This document shows, piece after piece, positions 6,339-9,630 of a DNA stretch of 9,630 nt. Numbering within the stretch: the first letter of the stretch is position 1; each line of letters opens with the position of its first letter. Origin of the DNA: DASCOT01 sp036012155 (lineage in GTDB: Bacteria; Acidobacteriota; UBA890; WLXD01); the NCBI GenBank assembly GCA_036012155.1, contig DASCOT010000017.1, positions 1 to 9,630 on the forward strand, written 5' to 3'. Under the pieces are notes generated by a model that was given only the letters and a program-made list of their open reading frames with translations, was not told the DNA's origin and ran no database searches. The position numbers were made by a program, and so were the translations under genes.

Positions 6339-6357
6339 GAATTGCACGGAGCAATTC
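6339..6357 (+). promoter_or_regulatory. Hairpin presenting the ccmE ribosome binding site in its loop
   Basis: Perfect 7-base arms GAATTGC (6339-6345) and GCAATTC (6351-6357) enclose the loop ACGGA. The Shine-Dalgarno core GGAG is formed by the last three loop bases and the first base of the 3' arm. The ATG of ccmE follows at 6359. The arms are AT-rich, so the stem would be only moderately stable. It could tune translation of ccmE; function is inferred from position only. Confidence 0.45.
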
Positions 6358-6358
6358 C

Positions 6359-6808
6359 ATGGGCATTCGGCGCAAGCAGGTCGTGATCGCCGGCCTGATC
6401 GTGGCATCGGCGCTCGGCTATCTGATCGTTACTGGCATGCGTGACACGATGGTGTTCTACTACACCGTCAGCGAGGTGAGCTCGCAGCGGGACACGCTGG
6501 GCGACGTACCGTTGCGTGTCGCCGGCAAGGTTGTCGCCGGCACGATTCAGGTATCGGAAACGGACCATCTCGACCGGCAGTTCGTTATCCAGGAGGGTGG
6601 CTTTCAGATCCCGGTCACCTACCACGGGATCACGCCGGATACCCTCGTTGACGGGGCCGACGCGGTAGTCGAGGGCAAGCTGAGCGCCGACGGCGTGTTC
6701 CACGCTACCTTCGTGATGGCCAAGTGCCCGTCCAAGTACGAGGGCGAGACCGACCTTTCCAAGTATCGCGAGGCCGGCGTCACGGCTCGCACCCAGACGT
6801 CGCCCTGA
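6359..6808 (+). CDS. ccmE: Cytochrome c maturation heme chaperone CcmE, cysteine-type (CxxxY)
   Basis: CcmE is a membrane-anchored chaperone that binds heme covalently on the outer face of the inner membrane and delivers it to the CcmF ligation complex. This 149-residue protein has a basic N terminus and one membrane helix (about residues 8-26). An OB-fold beta barrel follows, with 'LRVAGKVVAGTIQV' (52-65), 'FQIPVTYHGITPDTLVDGADAVVEGKL' (82-108) and the heme-attachment region 'FVMAKCPSKYEGE'. The usual attachment histidine (HxxxY) is replaced by Cys123, with Tyr127 retained, giving CPSKY. Cysteine-type CcmE proteins are known from Desulfovibrio, archaea and some other lineages. ATG 6359 is chosen for its GGAG seven bases upstream; an in-frame TTG at 6332 would add nine residues. 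The gene precedes ccmF by 25 bases. Confidence 0.95.
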   Translation: MGIRRKQVVIAGLIVASALGYLIVTGMRDTMVFYYTVSEVSSQRDTLGDVPLRVAGKVVAGTIQVSETDHLDRQFVIQEGGFQIPVTYHGITPDTLVDGADAVVEGKLSADGVFHATFVMAKCPSKYEGETDLSKYREAGVTARTQTSP

Positions 6809-6833
6809 TCGCGTACAGCGGAGCTTCCCGCAG

Positions 6834-8795
6834 TTGATTGCCCTAGGCCACAGTGCCCTGATCGCCGCGTTCGCCACCGCGGCCTACACAACGGCAGTGG
6901 CCTTGCTTGGCTCCCGGCGCCGGCAGCCCTCCCTTGTAGCCAGTGCGCGCAACGGTGTGTATGTCACCTCCGGGCTAATCCTCCTCGCCACCGGCTCGCT
7001 ACTCTGGTTGATAGCCACCGATCAGTTCGTTGTCCGCTATGTCGCTGAGAACTCGCGTATCGAGCAGCCATTCGTATACAAGATGTCGGCTCTTTGGGGC
7101 GGGATGGCTGGTTCACTGCTGCTCTGGACATTCGTCCTCTGTGCCTACTCGACGCTGGCTGTGTGGACCAACCGACGGCGGCATCCGGAGCTCATGCCAT
7201 ACGTCTATGCCGTTTGCATGGTCACGGCCATGTTCTTTATCGCCCTGCAGTTGTTCGCCGCGGACCCGTTCGAGACCCTGCCCTTCACGCCGCTCGACGG
7301 GCGTGGCATGAACCCGCTCCTGCAGAACCCGGCGATGGCCATTCACCCCCCCAACCTGTATCTCGGCTACGTCGGCTTCACGATACCGTTCGCGTTCGCC
7401 ATCGCGGCGCTGGCGAGCGGTCGGCTCGACACCTCGTGGCTGCACGCCATTCGCCGCTGGACCATCGTCGCCTGGTTCTTCCTGTCGATCGGCATCACGC
7501 TGGGAGCACAGTGGGCCTACGTCGAGCTCGGCTGGGGAGGTTATTGGGGCTGGGATCCCGTGGAGAACGCTTCGCTGATGCCCTGGCTCGTGGCTACCGC
7601 ATACCTGCACTCGGTGATGATCGAAGAAAAGAAGCAGATGCTGCGAGTGTGGAACATGCTGATGGTCATCGCGACGTTCGCGCTATGCATCTTCGGCACA
7701 TTCCTGACTCGCTCTGGAATTGTCTCCTCGGTGCACGCATTCACCACGTCAACTCTCGGTCCACTGTTCGCTATCTTCTTGGCGATCGTTCTCGCAGTCA
7801 GCCTGGGCTTGGTGGCGTGGCGGCTTCCCGAGCTCCGCAGCACCAACCAGCTCGAGTCGGTGCTGTCTCGCGAATCTTCGTTCCTGTTCAACAATCTCGT
7901 CCTGGTGGTGTCCTGTTTTGCGGTGCTCTGGGGCACCATGTTCCCGGTGATCAGCGAGGCGGTGAACGGCGTCAAGATCACCGTCGGCCCCCCATTTTTC
8001 AATCGCGTCAACGTACCTATCTTCCTCATGCTCCTGGCTCTGACCGGAGTCGGGCCGCTGATCGCCTGGCGCCGTGCCTCGTGGCCGAGTCTGCGTCGGG
8101 CGTTCGTGTGGCCGAGTGTTGCCGGCGTAGGCACGATGGTCGTGATGGTGATAATGCGTCTCGGAGGACCCTACACGCTCCTGTCGATCGGCTTGTCGGC
8201 ATTCGTGGTAGGTACCGTTGTCCAGGAGTTCTGGCGTGGTACGCGGGCTCGGTCTTCGGCCAACAACGAATCGTGGCCGCAAGCGTTGGTCGGACTCACA
8301 CTGCGCAACAAGCGGCGCTATGGCGGCTACGTCATCCACGTAGGGATCGTCCTGATGGCCATCGGCATCACCGGATCGAGCGTGTTCCAACGTGAGGTCG
8401 AGGCCACGCTGCGTCCCGGTGAGACTATCGATGTCGGCAGCTATAGGCTGCAATACGAGGAGCTTGACCACTTCCAAACAAGCGGGGTCGAGGTAAGCTC
8501 TTCGTCGTTGATTGCCTTCGATGGGACCCGCGCTCGGTTCCGCATGGTGCCGCAGCGGCACTTCCACCCAGGGCAGGAGAATCCCACCACAGAAGTGGCG
8601 ATCTGGAGCAGCCTGCGCCATGACCTATACATCGTGCTGGCTGGCTGGGATGCGCAGCAAACGGCAACCTTCAAGGCCTATCTGACCCCGCTGGTGAAGT
8701 GGATCTGGATCGGACTGGGGGTTCTGGCGTTGGGTACGATTCTGGCGATGTTCCCCGACCGACAACACAGTCAGGTCGGGATCCCGAACTACTGA
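6834..8795 (+). CDS. ccmF: Cytochrome c heme lyase subunit CcmF
   Basis: CcmF is the large multi-pass membrane subunit of the System I heme lyase, taking heme from CcmE and attaching it to apocytochrome c. The 653-residue length is normal. The tryptophan-rich WWD heme domain 'WGGYWGWDPVENASLMPW' spans residues 234-251. Flanking conserved stretches are 'NPAMAIHPPNLYLGYVGF' (165-182, with His171) and 'GTFLTRSGIVSSVHAF' (288-303, with His301). Towards the C terminus 'RYGGYVIHVGIVLMAIGI' is typical of the family, followed by a periplasmic beta-rich domain and a last membrane helix. The start is TTG 6834, with GGAG ten bases upstream; no better start lies between it and ccmE. It is followed by ccmH after 14 bases with no ccmG between. 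Confidence 0.97.
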   Translation: MIALGHSALIAAFATAAYTTAVALLGSRRRQPSLVASARNGVYVTSGLILLATGSLLWLIATDQFVVRYVAENSRIEQPFVYKMSALWGGMAGSLLLWTFVLCAYSTLAVWTNRRRHPELMPYVYAVCMVTAMFFIALQLFAADPFETLPFTPLDGRGMNPLLQNPAMAIHPPNLYLGYVGFTIPFAFAIAALASGRLDTSWLHAIRRWTIVAWFFLSIGITLGAQWAYVELGWGGYWGWDPVENASLMPWLVATAYLHSVMIEEKKQMLRVWNMLMVIATFALCIFGTFLTRSGIVSSVHAFTTSTLGPLFAIFLAIVLAVSLGLVAWRLPELRSTNQLESVLSRESSFLFNNLVLVVSCFAVLWGTMFPVISEAVNGVKITVGPPFFNRVNVPIFLMLLALTGVGPLIAWRRASWPSLRRAFVWPSVAGVGTMVVMVIMRLGGPYTLLSIGLSAFVVGTVVQEFWRGTRARSSANNESWPQALVGLTLRNKRRYGGYVIHVGIVLMAIGITGSSVFQREVEATLRPGETIDVGSYRLQYEELDHFQTSGVEVSSSSLIAFDGTRARFRMVPQRHFHPGQENPTTEVAIWSSLRHDLYIVLAGWDAQQTATFKAYLTPLVKWIWIGLGVLALGTILAMFPDRQHSQVGIPNY

Positions 8796-8809
8796 TCAAG
8801 AGCCGCATC

Positions 8810-9334
8810 ATGGGTACAGCACATCGCGTCGACGGGAACGGGACAGTGCTCCTGCTGACTGCCGTCGCCGCCGCTGCTCTCGGGTTGGGTGCAGCGTGGT
8901 GGATGGCGCAGCCCGACCATAGCATCGACCCGTTCACACGCCTGGCTGGTGAGATCGGGTGCCAGTGCGGCACTTGCCCCCTGAGGCCTATCGCCACCTG
9001 CGGCTGTGGCTTTGCCGACGGCATGCTTGCTGAGCTACACGAGCTGGTCGATTCGGGCCAATCCGATGAACAAATCATGGCCACCCTGGAGAGCCGCTAC
9101 GATCCTTCCGTGCGCATCAAGCCTGACGGAGCCGGGTTCGGCCTCGCAGCTTGGGCAGCACCGATTCTGCTGTTGACGGTGGGCGCGGTGGCCGTCGGGG
9201 CCGTACTATCGCGCTTGACGCGCCGCGAGGACGACGACGGCGACGACGCGGCGGCCGACGTGGCGATGCGATCCGACGACGACGGCAGGTTGCGCGAGAT
9301 CGTCGAGCGCGAACTGGGCTCGCTCGAAGACTGA
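8810..9334 (+). CDS. ccmH: CcmH-family cytochrome c maturation protein with a five-cysteine motif
   Basis: CcmH proteins hold reduced apocytochrome CxxCH cysteines ready for heme ligation outside the membrane. This 174-residue protein has an N-terminal membrane helix (about 12-33), a short external helical domain and a second helix (about 112-133), the CcmH plan. The external domain reads 'EIGCQCGTCPLRPIATCGC', with Cys51, 53, 56, 64 and 66, then 'ADGMLAELHELVDSGQSDEQI', which is the typical CcmH three-helix pattern. The canonical LRCxxCQ is replaced by CxCxxC-x7-CxC. The C-terminal tail is cytoplasmic and acidic ('REDDDGDDAAADVAMRSDDD'). ATG 8810 is 14 bases past the ccmF stop; its ribosome binding site is weak. 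The stop TGA shares its final A with the next ATG, indicating coupling to the CcmI-like gene. Confidence 0.88.
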   Translation: MGTAHRVDGNGTVLLLTAVAAAALGLGAAWWMAQPDHSIDPFTRLAGEIGCQCGTCPLRPIATCGCGFADGMLAELHELVDSGQSDEQIMATLESRYDPSVRIKPDGAGFGLAAWAAPILLLTVGAVAVGAVLSRLTRREDDDGDDAAADVAMRSDDDGRLREIVERELGSLED

Positions 9335-9630
9335 TGGACATTCTCATACCCGTGGCAGTGGCGTTGCTGGCGGCGTTGGCCCTGTTGTACCCGTTGGTGC
9401 GGCCGCCGCTGCTGGCGCTCGATGATGGCGCCGGCCCCTGGTCGCGGCTCGCCTCCCTGGAAGAGCGCAAGCTGGCTATCTATGGTGCCATCCGTGAGGC
9501 GAGCTTCGATTTCCGTACTGACAAGGTCGGCGAAGACGACTACCGCCGCGAGGTCGAGAGCCTAAAGCGTGAGGCGGTCCAGGTGATTGCGGAAATCGAG
9601 ACGCTGCGGGGCCAGGCACCGCGCGCCACG
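9334..9630 (+). CDS. CcmI-like cytochrome c biogenesis protein, N-terminal part, runs off right edge
   Basis: Ninety-nine codons are visible from ATG 9334, which overlaps the ccmH stop by one base (TGATG). The protein has one N-terminal membrane helix (about residues 4-22, 'LIPVAVALLAALALLYPLV'), then a long charged helical region (about 40-95) with 'LEERKLAIYGAIREASFDFRTDKVGEDDYRREVESLKREA'-type spacing; the ERK...I.E..FDF.T.K....DY motif matches the CcmI/NrfG-associated family. Such proteins hold or deliver apocytochrome to the CcmF-CcmH complex at the membrane surface. The C-terminal part is unseen, so I cannot say whether it carries TPR repeats, as in proteobacterial CcmI, or a zinc-ribbon end. 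No Shine-Dalgarno sequence is visible; translation probably depends on coupling to ccmH. Confidence 0.75.
   Translation, partial: MDILIPVAVALLAALALLYPLVRPPLLALDDGAGPWSRLASLEERKLAIYGAIREASFDFRTDKVGEDDYRREVESLKREAVQVIAEIETLRGQAPRAT

Noticed and set aside
7094..8395. A 433-residue plus-strand open frame inside ccmF
   Set aside because: It is an out-of-frame shadow of ccmF, rich in Arg, Ala, His and Gly, with no recognisable domain.
1..9630. CRISPR array, insertion sequence, prophage or toxin-antitoxin module
   Set aside because: No regularly spaced repeats, transposase, integrase, terminal inverted repeats or paired small toxin-like genes were seen.

Overview
The window is a high-GC bacterial chromosomal segment made mostly of housekeeping genes, with no sign of phage, insertion sequence or CRISPR. 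The host has a diderm-type System I (Ccm) cytochrome c maturation pathway, with a cysteine-type CcmE and a cysteine-rich CcmH. A beta-propeller-like protein and a small secreted 'GEW...SDP' protein lie near its tRNA genes. Together these recall Gemmatimonadota or a neighbouring phylum. That placement is an inference from protein style, not a demonstrated match.

Left part (1-1302): the C-terminal part of a beta-propeller/NHL-like protein reads rightward and runs off the left edge. It converges, 20 bases away, on a leftward gene for a small exported protein. That gene is broken by what looks like one extra base near 1088; removing it restores a continuous 177-residue protein.

Middle (1368-5891, all on the minus strand): the transcription order is a PhnP-like metallo-beta-lactamase-fold phosphodiesterase, ribF (10-base overlap), a 94-residue unknown protein, cysS and a YraN-family nuclease-like protein. 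Next come tRNA-Gly(GCC) and tRNA-Cys(GCA), with a probable promoter of their own, and finally the broken exported-protein gene. CysRS and its cognate tRNA therefore lie less than 1 kb apart on one strand.

Right part (6007-9630, plus strand): a divergent cluster starts with a small glutaredoxin-like protein and continues with ccmE, ccmF, ccmH and the start of a CcmI-like gene. These genes attach heme to apocytochromes c outside the membrane: CcmE carries heme, CcmF with CcmH (and CcmI) forms the ligation module. No ccmG lies between ccmF and ccmH, and ccmABCD are not in the window.

I see no wholly unknown multi-gene system. The points most worth a second look are the cysteine chemistry of the Ccm proteins, a hairpin that presents the ccmE ribosome binding site, the ribF/phosphodiesterase coupling, the unknown 94-residue protein and the single-base lesion.
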